Shown one piece after another: positions 11,201 to 20,800 of a stretch of DNA of 64,000 bases. The stretch comes from Tritrichomonas musculus (lineage: Eukaryota > Parabasalia > Tritrichomonadida > Tritrichomonadidae). Position 1 is the first letter of the stretch. Each line of letters opens with the position of its first letter. The translations under genes were made by a program, and so were the position numbers. The DNA is taken from contig JAPFFF010000004.1 of NCBI GenBank assembly GCA_039105265.1, positions 2,046,001 to 2,110,000 on the forward strand, read 5' to 3'. Under the pieces are notes generated by a model. That model was given only the letters and a program-made list of their open reading frames with translations, was not told where the DNA came from and searched no databases.

Positions 11201-14200
11201 AATGACGCTGAATTCGAACAATCTTGTCCATTCGAGTGATGATAACGACATGACCACAGAAAAGTGAAGTTTGCGTGAATTCTCCAAGCGCAACAGATTC
11301 AGTAAACGGAAGAAAAGCAACGGGATTCTGTGGATGAGAAATGAGCTGCAATTCGCCTTTGGCAAGAACAACAAGAACGAGAGCCGTGTTGGTGATAAAT
11401 AGGACACTTGGAAGAGGATGAATGAAGTAGAAGAAATTCACATCGTAACGATGCGTGAATGGCCCATACTCTTGGAACGCTGTCTCAAACAGATTGAGAA
11501 GTGACGAAGGACCTTGCTCAATGACTGCTGAATATTCAAAAGGCGAGTAAAATGGACGGGTCTCTTCATGACAGCCAAAGTAACTCCACTCAGGAGAGCA
11601 GTTCATCAGTCCTCTTTGATTTATTGCTTTGATCCTCTGCTCGCTCTCATGGTGCCTTCTTCTCCTTCTTCTTTTCACGGAACTCTGCAAAGAAACATTC
11701 AAATCATCATTGCTACCACCATTATCATTACTCTTGATGCTTTTATCATCGCCATCATTAGCGCTGCTACTTTTATCATCACTATTTTTATCACTGCCAT
11801 CATCAATGCTATTATTGCTAGTGCTAATATTATCGTTACTAGTTTCGCTTGCTTCTTTGTTATCAGTAGCTATGCTGTCATTACTAACTGCACCTCCTTC
11901 ATTGCTACTTATATTAATGCTGTTATTTTGGCTGTCATTATTATTCTTATTGATGCTGTTATTTTGGCTGTCATTGCTACTTTTATTGATGTGGTTATTT
12001 TGGCTGTCATTGTTATTTTTATTATTTGTGGTCTCATTGCTGTTTGAGTTGGCTTCCTCGTCCTCGTTGTACTCTTCATATTCGTAGTCGTTGAATGGTA
12101 TGAAGAATGACTTTGGAACCTTGGATGTGAGGCTTGGACTCTTGATCGAGAAAGGGGAAGGCGAGAGGGCGCGTGATTGGCAGACAGGGAACGAAAGAGG
12201 CGAAAGATGATAAGAAGCAGGGATAAACTTTTCACTTTGCATTTCTCTTTTTCGTGCCAACAACGAGAACTTGAAGATGATTTTCTCATTCAGTCTCTGG
12301 TTCAAGTTAATATTTTGAATGACCATATTTTGCTCTACTGAGAAGTTACAACTTCTATAAATACGCGAGAACAACTCGTATTTAGCAGCGTAAGTGTAAC
12401 ACTTTTGTTTCCATTCAATGATGGCGTTCATTCTATTAATTCTATTTGTTTTATATTCATTTTCATTCAGGACCGAATCGAAGTAATTATTCATCCATTT
12501 TCCGTTCTTTGAAGTTTTGAACGAAATCCATTCAGCTTGAACTTCCATTGGCGAATAAGCACTCATTATTGTGTTGTCAATAATTCGCATGAAAGCAGTC
12601 ATACATTCAATTCTTTCAGGCGCGTTTCCACCTCGAGGACGAGTCACGTGAAGCCACAAAGAACTGAATTCTTTATCACCAAAAATGACTGGCTTAAAGA
12701 CGGCTTCTTTGTATTGAACAAGAAGCTGAAACAAAGGATGCGAATCACCTTCCGATATGTAACAAAAGGCTGAAAGAAGGATGTCTTTGTACATCTTCAC
12801 AAATTTGTCATCAGCAAGAAGAAGATCAATGACGAGTGTTGATGAATTCGCAGATGAAGGCGAAGCTGAAACCTGAGGTGATGCAGATGCAGAATTAGGC
12901 AAAGGTGAATATAAAGAGCTTAAAAAAGACGTTGGTGCAGAAGACGATAAAGATTCAAATGCTTGTGAAGAGGAAGAAGAAAAATCATTTTGTTGATTAA
13001 ATGATCTTTTCCTTCCTTTTTCATTCGGCGAAGAAGGAACAGATGGCAATTGTAGTTGTTGTTGTTGTTGCTGTTGTTGCTGTGGAATGGATGGTTGAGA
13101 GACGACTTCAAGAACAGCTGTCAAAAAGGTCAAGTATTTATCATTAAAGACACCAGTTACAGCAGTTCGATGCACTGCTGAGAAAGCATTTTTTAACAAG
13201 TTAATGAAGTTGAGACTGTTAAAAGTTGTTCCTGTTGCTGATGACGAACTGCTACCATTACTGTTGTTTATGTTGTTTATCATGCTGAAGTAACTGTTGT
13301 TTATGAAATAATGCGACGATGAAAAACGAGCAAGAACAGCGAGAACAAGTTCTTGTGCAATCATCTTGCTGTATCTGTTGTACATGAGCGCATTTCCACT
13401 GATTAGATCGAGGAACAATGAAGACATGCTTTCACTTTCAATGATGATTGAAACAAACAAATCCAGAAGAAGAGAAGACTTCATTAAATCATCCAATTGA
13501 AGAATACAATCATCACTCTTTCCATTATAAAAACTATCAGAATTATTATTATTGTTGTTGTTTGTTTCATTGTCACTTTTTACTTCATCAAAGTCGTCTG
13601 GAAAATAAAGAATCGACTTCGATGATGATGAAATCGCTTTTGGCTCGTAACACAAGTTTTCAGGAACAATTGGAGAGAAAAGAGACGATTGTGTTGTTAA
13701 GTTGATAATCTGCTTAATTTCAGATTTAGTTGGCGGTTGGATTGAAAAAGTTGTCCATATTTTGATCGTCCTTTCACTCTTCTCATCTGCCGAGTAAGAA
13801 TTTGGCGTGATTCCAAGAAACAGAAGGGAATGAAGAGCTGTCAAACATTGTGGCTGACTAAAGAAAGGAAACTGCGATTTATCTAATGATAAAAGAACAT
13901 GAATGACTTTTGTAAACAAGTTTATTAAATGATCATTCATTTTCTTTTTTGTTTTTGTTTCTTCATCTTCGTCATCCTTTTGCTCTTCGTTTTCAATGAT
14001 CAAATGGGCACAGTTTGCAGCAAGCGCGTTGAGCATGTCAAGAATGACTGGCAAAAATTGTGGCCTTCTTATCTGAAATCCTTTAATGAATTTTTGTAAT
14101 GGCATGTTTCCTGAGAGAATTGAAAAAGCAACTTTCCAAATTTTGTTGTTTTCAATAGCCATGGTCGAAAAGACATAACTTAACAAATGATTTGGCGTTG

Positions 14201-17200
14201 ATATATATTTTGGATTTCGATAAGAATAAATGGCAATCAATTCAGCTAAACAAATTGCTCTTTCATCTAAAAAGAGCATCATGAACAACAAAATCTGATT
14301 CAACGTATAAAGTTCAGTATCTTGAATCACTTTTGCTGAATTAACAAAGACCGAAAGAAGTTTATGCTGTATATGTGAAAAAGATACATTTTCATGGATT
14401 AAATCAACTACATTATAAGTCCAATCACCAACTGACATTACTGAATTGAAAAATAGTCGAAGTTTTGATGACGTTGGCTCAACCTGAGTTGATCTTGATA
14501 ACAAAGGAACAAACATTAATTTAAAATTATCATCAATTCCACTTCTTAAAGCAGTCATCAAAAATTCAGTAATTTTTAATAATTCCAACAACTTCCAATC
14601 AACAGTATTTAATTCCAAAATATGTGCAAAGTATTGTTTAATCGAATCATACGAAAATATCGAGTAAATTTCAACATCTGATAAAAGAAGGAATATCGCC
14701 GTTGTCACACGCTTTGAAATCGATTTTGGTGGCGAAATAAACGAAGAAGAAGATGAATAATAAACGTCGATTAAATCACATGCATAATAGTGAAGAGTTT
14801 CTTCAATCAATTCTTTACATCGACAAAAAGATAATATCATTCTTCCCCAAATGATGCTAAATTTGGTCCGATTAACATTCTGTAAGTTCAAAAGAGCTAA
14901 ATATATTGATTTAAACTGTTCAATCAAATCATTACTTGTTTCATTCGCCAAATTTTTTTTATCGATATTGGATCCAACTTTTTCAAGAAGAGCAAATAGC
15001 TTCTCTATGTTGATAGATGATCGAAAATACGAAGCAAAACCCAGATAATTAACAAAAACAACATTTGTTCCAGATTTTGATGAATACCAACATTGCGAAG
15101 GAGTTACTGTAAATGCAGATAGATGGACTTTGTAGATGGAATTAATTTGCTCTTCGTTTATCATCGATTCAGTGAGGAAAACATTACTGGAAATCAAAAG
15201 TGGAGCCGGTATTGGGAGTTTTTTATGACCAAAGGTAGCAGATGATGGAATAGTTTGAAGGTCTATTTTTAAAAAGCCAATATGCTGTCTATCAAGAATT
15301 ATTTCGCATTTGTAAGCAACATTTCTCCTCATGTGAAAGATGATTACAACATGATGCCATTTTCCTGAGGATGATGGTATCGTTAACTTATCACGATTAG
15401 TTTTTGCTAATAAAGTTTCATTATCAATGATTTCTATGGTCGTTATTTGGCAATTTACTAATTGAAATTTCGATTTGAAAATTGACTTTTTTTTAGAAGT
15501 TGAATTATCGGCCGAATAATAAGGAGTATAATACCAAAAAGACAATGACGAATATTGTTGCTCATAAATTATGTAGGCAGGATCAGATGTCGGTATGAAT
15601 TCAAATAGTGAAAAATGCGGCATTGATGGATTGATGTAATCTTTGATCATTTTTGGTGTCTGATCAAAAAGCATCTTGGCAACATTTGATGAAATATATC
15701 TGTTAGCTATTTTTGATATGTGCGGAATTTTTTCAATTGGAATCTTTCTTTTAATACAAGCTGGAACACCAAATTTTCCAGCAAGGAATAAGTTATAAGG
15801 AGACGAAGAGTCAAAATCTGAGATGAATGGCAAAAGAGAAGGAACGTATAAAAGATGTCGAGTCGTTGAAAAACCAATCGCCATTTGAGACAAAAATTCG
15901 GTAGAACAACATGTGAACAGTTTTGAATCAACGGGCTGTTTGTTTAACCATTCATCTATTTCTTGATGCGGTGAAAAATATGCAAGTGATGATAATAATT
16001 TCATTATGTTAACATATTTTTCATTATTTTTATCTGTATTTACTGTTCCAGAATTTTGTAACTCGTCCAAAAAATTATCAAGTATCAAAAAACCGTCGTT
16101 TTTAATAAAATAATCAAAAGATAACGAATGCTTTTTGCTTTCTTTGATTAAAAGCGTCACTATAGGTTCATTTTTTATAAACATCAATAGTAATTTGTAA
16201 ATTTTGTGCGAAAGTTGAAAACTTAGCAGACTTGAAATAAATTCAACATAAAATGCTTTTTCTGTCAAAAATTGAGCTGACTGAAGAAATTTATGAAATA
16301 TTTGGTAACGCGTCTCCGAACTGCACGAATCTGATCCATATATATTTAAAAATAGTTGCAACCCTACTTTATAATGTTGATAATATGAAGCAATTTCATG
16401 TGGCTGTGGCTCCAACAAAAACATTGGTAAAAATTTTTCTTGAACTAACGTATCACATGTAATTTTTTTATCATTAATCGCATCAATTAAAAGTTGAAAA
16501 TATGAATCAGCAGGAATTTGCTCATTTTCTGGAAATTTAATTAGATTTAAAATAGGATTCAAAAACTGCTTGAACTCAACATGAAGTGAATTATTATTAA
16601 TAAAACTAGATATAATTTGGGAAAGAGTGATTAAGCTCTTTTTATCCAAACTTGGCGGCCTTAGTAAATATTTTGTTAATGGAATAATTGCAGATAATTT
16701 TTGATATGTTGCATTTATACTATTTGTTTGAACAGATAATAATGGAATTAAAGATGATCGCAGTTCGGTACCAGTTTCTTTGTTTAAAAACAATTGATTC
16801 ATACTTGATAATACAATTTGATCTAGATCCGTTTCAATCATTAATATTTCGTAACATTCATGAGCAATTTCTGGACAATTATGAATAAAAAGGTTATTTA
16901 ATAATGTAAAGCCACTATATGAATTGAACGCAGTAATTAACGTTTGGTCTGAAGGTAGAAATGCAATTATATAATATGTTAAAAACAAACAAGAATTTTT
17001 GAGAGTATATTTAGCTTTAATTTGATGTGATAGAAGATCAGTGAAAAATTTTAGATTTGAAACTTTAGACTTCATTTTAGCGTTTTTAAAATATTCCATA
17101 GAAACTGTTTTAAAAAGAAGACGCAGGAAATTTTCTTGTTGAGAATCAACATTTTCTTGAATGAAAAAAGATGAAAAAATTAATGAAAATCCATCATTCG

Positions 17201-17702
17201 CTAAAAATTCTGTGAAAAAACCTGTCGATTTGAATAAACATGTTAAGAATTGTATTGATTTATTGAAAAGCATAGGCTTCTTTTTAATTTCTTGTATAAT
17301 ACCGCAAAAAAAGGAAAAAAAAGAATCACAGTGGGGAATATATCCAAATAAGCTCGATGTAAAAGTTAAAGAATTAAAAAGAGTTTCTAACAAATTCGAT
17401 TTGTCATGAAGAGCTAAAATACCAAGTTCACTACATAACTGACAATATTTTTCTAAAATTATTTTAATTTCTTCAATGTAAAGATGATCAGGTTTAATAT
17501 TTTTAAACGTTGATGAAAATTGATTGACAAGTCGTGAAAATAACGGCCCACAAGTTGAGTCACGCGATATTGTTGAAAATGCGTCTAGATTTTGCGAAAA
17601 CATATTTATTTGAAATTTATCATCTTGTGAAATCGGCGGGATTTGCTTTTCTTCTTGCTTTTGCTTTGTACCAAAAAAAAAATTTCCTAAGTTATGTAGC
17701 AT
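8265..17702 (-). CDS. BEACH/WD40 domain protein with C-terminal zinc-type module
   Basis: A 3,145-residue protein. I chose ATG 17702 (MLHNLGNFFF) because the upstream extension of the frame has no ATG. Order of parts: helical armadillo-like N-terminus; a ConA-like segment at ~700-835 (SLSFWYYTPYY ... WHHVVIIF); Asn-, Gln- and Ser-rich linkers (poly-N near 1387, poly-Q near 1540, acidic N/S-rich 1880-2005); PH-BEACH ~2034-2214; BEACH ~2230-2447 with NFDYLMLLNAFGGRSF and YPVVPWVV; WD40-like region ~2740-3090; and a Cys-rich end (CSFC, CVKC, CDSC, CTSC) that may bind zinc. The order resembles WDFY3/ALFY and other BEACH scaffolds, which act in membrane traffic and autophagy. Whether the tail is FYVE- or B-box-like is unclear. 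It is divergent from the PAS protein gene, with 98 bp between ATGs. Confidence 0.9.
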   Translation of the reverse strand: MLHNLGNFFFGTKQKQEEKQIPPISQDDKFQINMFSQNLDAFSTISRDSTCGPLFSRLVNQFSSTFKNIKPDHLYIEEIKIILEKYCQLCSELGILALHDKSNLLETLFNSLTFTSSLFGYIPHCDSFFSFFCGIIQEIKKKPMLFNKSIQFLTCLFKSTGFFTEFLANDGFSLIFSSFFIQENVDSQQENFLRLLFKTVSMEYFKNAKMKSKVSNLKFFTDLLSHQIKAKYTLKNSCLFLTYYIIAFLPSDQTLITAFNSYSGFTLLNNLFIHNCPEIAHECYEILMIETDLDQIVLSSMNQLFLNKETGTELRSSLIPLLSVQTNSINATYQKLSAIIPLTKYLLRPPSLDKKSLITLSQIISSFINNNSLHVEFKQFLNPILNLIKFPENEQIPADSYFQLLIDAINDKKITCDTLVQEKFLPMFLLEPQPHEIASYYQHYKVGLQLFLNIYGSDSCSSETRYQIFHKFLQSAQFLTEKAFYVEFISSLLSFQLSHKIYKLLLMFIKNEPIVTLLIKESKKHSLSFDYFIKNDGFLILDNFLDELQNSGTVNTDKNNEKYVNIMKLLSSLAYFSPHQEIDEWLNKQPVDSKLFTCCSTEFLSQMAIGFSTTRHLLYVPSLLPFISDFDSSSPYNLFLAGKFGVPACIKRKIPIEKIPHISKIANRYISSNVAKMLFDQTPKMIKDYINPSMPHFSLFEFIPTSDPAYIIYEQQYSSLSFWYYTPYYSADNSTSKKKSIFKSKFQLVNCQITTIEIIDNETLLAKTNRDKLTIPSSSGKWHHVVIIFHMRRNVAYKCEIILDRQHIGFLKIDLQTIPSSATFGHKKLPIPAPLLISSNVFLTESMINEEQINSIYKVHLSAFTVTPSQCWYSSKSGTNVVFVNYLGFASYFRSSINIEKLFALLEKVGSNIDKKNLANETSNDLIEQFKSIYLALLNLQNVNRTKFSIIWGRMILSFCRCKELIEETLHYYACDLIDVYYSSSSSFISPPKSISKRVTTAIFLLLSDVEIYSIFSYDSIKQYFAHILELNTVDWKLLELLKITEFLMTALRSGIDDNFKLMFVPLLSRSTQVEPTSSKLRLFFNSVMSVGDWTYNVVDLIHENVSFSHIQHKLLSVFVNSAKVIQDTELYTLNQILLFMMLFLDERAICLAELIAIYSYRNPKYISTPNHLLSYVFSTMAIENNKIWKVAFSILSGNMPLQKFIKGFQIRRPQFLPVILDMLNALAANCAHLIIENEEQKDDEDEETKTKKKMNDHLINLFTKVIHVLLSLDKSQFPFFSQPQCLTALHSLLFLGITPNSYSADEKSERTIKIWTTFSIQPPTKSEIKQIINLTTQSSLFSPIVPENLCYEPKAISSSSKSILYFPDDFDEVKSDNETNNNNNNNSDSFYNGKSDDCILQLDDLMKSSLLLDLFVSIIIESESMSSLFLDLISGNALMYNRYSKMIAQELVLAVLARFSSSHYFINNSYFSMINNINNSNGSSSSSATGTTFNSLNFINLLKNAFSAVHRTAVTGVFNDKYLTFLTAVLEVVSQPSIPQQQQQQQQQLQLPSVPSSPNEKGRKRSFNQQNDFSSSSSQAFESLSSSAPTSFLSSLYSPLPNSASASPQVSASPSSANSSTLVIDLLLADDKFVKMYKDILLSAFCYISEGDSHPLFQLLVQYKEAVFKPVIFGDKEFSSLWLHVTRPRGGNAPERIECMTAFMRIIDNTIMSAYSPMEVQAEWISFKTSKNGKWMNNYFDSVLNENEYKTNRINRMNAIIEWKQKCYTYAAKYELFSRIYRSCNFSVEQNMVIQNINLNQRLNEKIIFKFSLLARKREMQSEKFIPASYHLSPLSFPVCQSRALSPSPFSIKSPSLTSKVPKSFFIPFNDYEYEEYNEDEEANSNSNETTNNKNNNDSQNNHINKSSNDSQNNSINKNNNDSQNNSINISSNEGGAVSNDSIATDNKEASETSNDNISTSNNSIDDGSDKNSDDKSSSANDGDDKSIKSNDNGGSNDDLNVSLQSSVKRRRRRRHHESEQRIKAINQRGLMNCSPEWSYFGCHEETRPFYSPFEYSAVIEQGPSSLLNLFETAFQEYGPFTHRYDVNFFYFIHPLPSVLFITNTALVLVVLAKGELQLISHPQNPVAFLPFTESVALGEFTQTSLFCGHVVIITRMDKIVRIQRHFYVHKKVGLCISTIGASNLILLFSSHSEMTSASKLIGQKTNLRRSYPPSHILYTIQTLEQSTFLWQNNVISNFDYLMLLNAFGGRSFADLSQYPVVPWVVSPTTLEARNLTLPMGQLNENRARHYDQTYELSSPLKYYYGFHYSLPGIVFWFLMRLPPFTFFQWDLNNGWDNSQRLFISVADAWNSAAVSNPSDLKELIPAMYQTPEALVNLSNIKLSVPDNVTLPEWSKNNPYYFSENGMKYLNESQSIHSWINLIFGFQQSGEAAIEAKNLFHPSAYRSCKCEDVEMDEDAFRSQVLNFGQCPFQLFHKPHPTKMFKAVKKNWNDVTFEVFDLNSVDVLNPLQLQMKTHLYSAIWISGKSVGKQLVLLLPLTMMKKKIAEMNKRHKKQKIKKSICNDNVCSAASTVMIPMECSTTYYYFDVDQESESLSLFIDSLSKSQNDSNSSSTKSSVMPNLIASQMNENRQSRHRFKTTMAKSPSFSFIDNLNIKTLNTSQSNLRQGGNNNDQPLTPRQSALQSFKKAARGSVKAVVSSPLPSVDSSRDGSKHRGIKEESSLNMDEQSDSLEDKSVSQLQRKPVFVKYSYDFALVNHLSVSDDGFFLVISFDFGLVDIYQIVFERGKPIDINKFSSFVEFGSSCKMSSVFSQDYLCASVFVRERFDGENSVSIVMWNIATQMRHRSIKLDFTPIQIAFDQFNGVLTVLGQTEVRQYSSNAVLLRTFKFDMQGYPSQATKSSTTKTGTINNSNTKASTISNSNANDTNNSGSENSNTTDTDNNGIKSGGVDDDDDYENDTYNSILICNNNHYVSNRNDRYNDDDIGTKKNKSPESASSTPVVCTCMTLLGLDFTFNNRLIVIGQSNGNVTILAADQKTYDFLVVKRLVSNSAFSTKSGIVTITSSVTTVPRFSTVDERGVVRVVEISAFDPRTRIMQCSFCENPQTTVCVKCQMPLCDSCRYEGTDLCTSCAQGSDILNFGHY

Positions 17703-17800
17703 TATTTCATTAAGTTTTTTTTCACAAAATATGGTTATAAATATTTGATAGTTCTTATCAAATTTGCTTTCAATAACGCATAAAATACAAGATTTTGTTG
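17703..17800. promoter_or_regulatory. 98-bp divergent upstream region
   Basis: Only 98 bases separate the start codons of the BEACH gene (-) and the PAS gene (+), so both promoters must lie here or inside the genes. The segment is about 75% A+T. A TCACA match to the trichomonad initiator consensus (TCA-pyrimidine-A/T) is present on the + strand near 17721, but it is 80 bases from the ATG and may be chance. Confidence 0.4.
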
Positions 17801-20800
17801 ATGAATTCGGTTGATTCTCAAGAAACAATCGAAAACGACAATTTGAATCTGTTTCCTACATCATTTCCTTTCTTTGATTACGTTATTTCTCATCCCCCAG
17901 CTTTTATATATTTATCCAATTTTATTTATTTTTTATCTATACTTCAACAATATTATTCAGTTTTTCTTCCGTTATTAATACCTTTATTGTTAGATAATAG
18001 CGATAACGTTTTCTTTAAAAGTACTAAATCAATTAAAGATACTTTCTTTCTTAAAGCTGTTTTATATTTTACACAACACACTGACAAGTTCCCCAATTTT
18101 TTAACATACGACTCACGTCTTATTTTTTATTTTTTGCCAAGCTTTATTATAATTTTGATAAATTTATTTTTCTTTGTGACTTTTCATCAAAGTGACGAAA
18201 TTTCTTCTTTTATATGCCAAATACGTTGTTTTTTATTTATTTTTATGCCATCAATGTCTATTTTTCCAATAGTTCTCCGATTTTCGTTTGCTCTTAAATC
18301 GTTTTTTTCCGATGAAGAAATCAACACAACGGTTATTACTTGTGAAATAATATTAGCAATTTCTTTTCTTTTGATTCTCATCTTATTTACTAGTTGGAGC
18401 TCACCAATGATATATCAATCACCTATTTTTGGTAAAGGCCAAATTCCATCACATTTAATAACAGATCCTTCTTTTTTTACACGAACCCAAATTGTTGATA
18501 TTATTAATATTTGCTTGTGTATCATCGGAGGAACAGACTTGTCTCTATTTATTTATTTTGCTATTGCAATCATTAATGCAATATTTAAAATTCATTATGT
18601 TGTTAATTATCCTTTCTTAAGCATTTTCCATTCAGCTATTATTTGCTCCGCTTCTTTTTCAAATTTAATCTGCTTATCTATTTTCTTATTTCAAATATTG
18701 AACAATTGGTTTTCAGAAGTGTTTTTCATGCTTTCATCTATAATTTTATTCATTGCCTCATTTATCTTTTTCTATTATTATTTGATCATATCCGAAAAAA
18801 AGAGAATACAAATTATTGCTTCTAAGGAATATGAAAAAATCAGCCCATCATTAATTCCAACATATTTTCAAGTTGCTGTTATAAATGGAATTTTATCACC
18901 TCGATTTATTGAATTTATAACGTCAAATTATCCTGAAACAAATTCTCCACAATATCTTATTACTCTACTTATTTCAGAAAAAATTAATTTGAATACATTT
19001 TGCGAGATGATTCCATCAATTTTAAATATTGACGATCTAACATATGCACAGAAATATCTAGTGTATCAAATATATATCAAATACATGAGAAATAGTGATA
19101 AGGAAATTGAGTTTCAAGGTTTAAACGAAATAGAAAATCGTTTAGAAAGTTACAATCAAACAAGTGATGAATTTTGGGCATTAATGCTTCTTGGGAAAAC
19201 CAACAAAGCATTAAAACTTGCTCACAATAATGAATTTAAGTTGACACAATTATTAAAAGACTACAATTTATATTATCAAGCATGCCCTCATAATCAACAA
19301 GTTAATATGCTTCATCAGCGATTTTTTTATAATTTTGTTAAAAAGCCAATGAATTCAGATGTTTTTTATCACTCAGCAACTGAGAGTGATGATTCAATTT
19401 TATCATCAGGCGCATCATCCCAATACATGCAAATTTCTTACAATTTGAAAAAAGCTCTAGATCAACATATTCCAATTTTTTTATTACTTTTTCGTTTTAT
19501 AGGATTTATATGCTTTATTTTTTTTTTAACTGCATCTATGTTTCCAATTTTTCAATTATCAAGAGATTCATCTGTTCTTCTTAATCTATCTCCAGCTTTG
19601 AACCATTCATTAAATATCGCATTACTTTTTTCAAAAATGAACTTGGCCACTGGAAATGCTATTAGTTGTACAGATTATTTATCGATGTCATGCCAAGATA
19701 TTCTATCAAATCTTCATGCGAAAAATCCAGAACCGAATAACGCTCATTGCCACAGCATAAGCTATTTTTATGATCACTTATTACAATTTTCAGACGATCT
19801 TTTGGCCAGATTGAATGCAATGACAAATCAATTTAATAATCTTCCACAAAATCAATATTTAATGGAGCTTAAGAATTCATGGAGTAAACGAAGCTTGACT
19901 CTTTTCCCAAATTCCAATAATGATTCAATACGATCAATCAAAGTCGATATAAAATCAGCCCTTCTTTTATTTGCTGGCCAAATAAAAGAAAATCCTCTTT
20001 TTGATTCACCACATCGTTGTGATTCATCTTTTGTAGATGTTATTCGCCAAGATGCAATTGAAATCAGCAACAGAAGTTCACAAGTACAAATCAATATCAA
20101 CAACTCACTTCAACATTACAATGATTACATGAAAACGTTAGCAGGCTCTGGAGCCCGCTTTTTCAGTCCAACTGAAATTATATTTATGATCATTTTTGGA
20201 ATTGGAAGTCTATTAATTCCATTTCTTAGCGCTCTATTGAACAATAAGCGAAGTTATACGCTATTGAATAAATATTTCCGACCTTCATCACATCCTAGTC
20301 CATCATTTTCGCATTTAGAAATATCAGAGACAGTTGAGCCATTAAAATACAATCGTTCATATAGAGTATTAATTTATACATGGATGTCTGTTATCATTGC
20401 CACAATTTGCATAGCTTACCTAGTATCAAATCTATTATCACCTGCATATGACTTCATGATGAATGAAAGTCAAATGCTTATTTGCATGGAAAGACTTGCT
20501 TCATATTGCTCATTGATTGCCGAGACCATTATGAGACATTGGGTTTTCCCTGCCAATGAAGAAGTTAGTTATTATTACAATTATTTAAAGAAAGACATTC
20601 ATTCATCGATGAATGAATTTTACAATTCAATGTCTCCTGAACTTATTCAACATTTCAGACGAAACGCAATGCCTGAGATTATTAACAACCAATGCGAAGC
20701 TTTAACAAGCCGATCAACTCATGATATTTACAGTTGTTGGAATTTTATCCTACAAAGTGAACTTTATTTCTTCCTATTTGAAACACATAACATTACAAGC

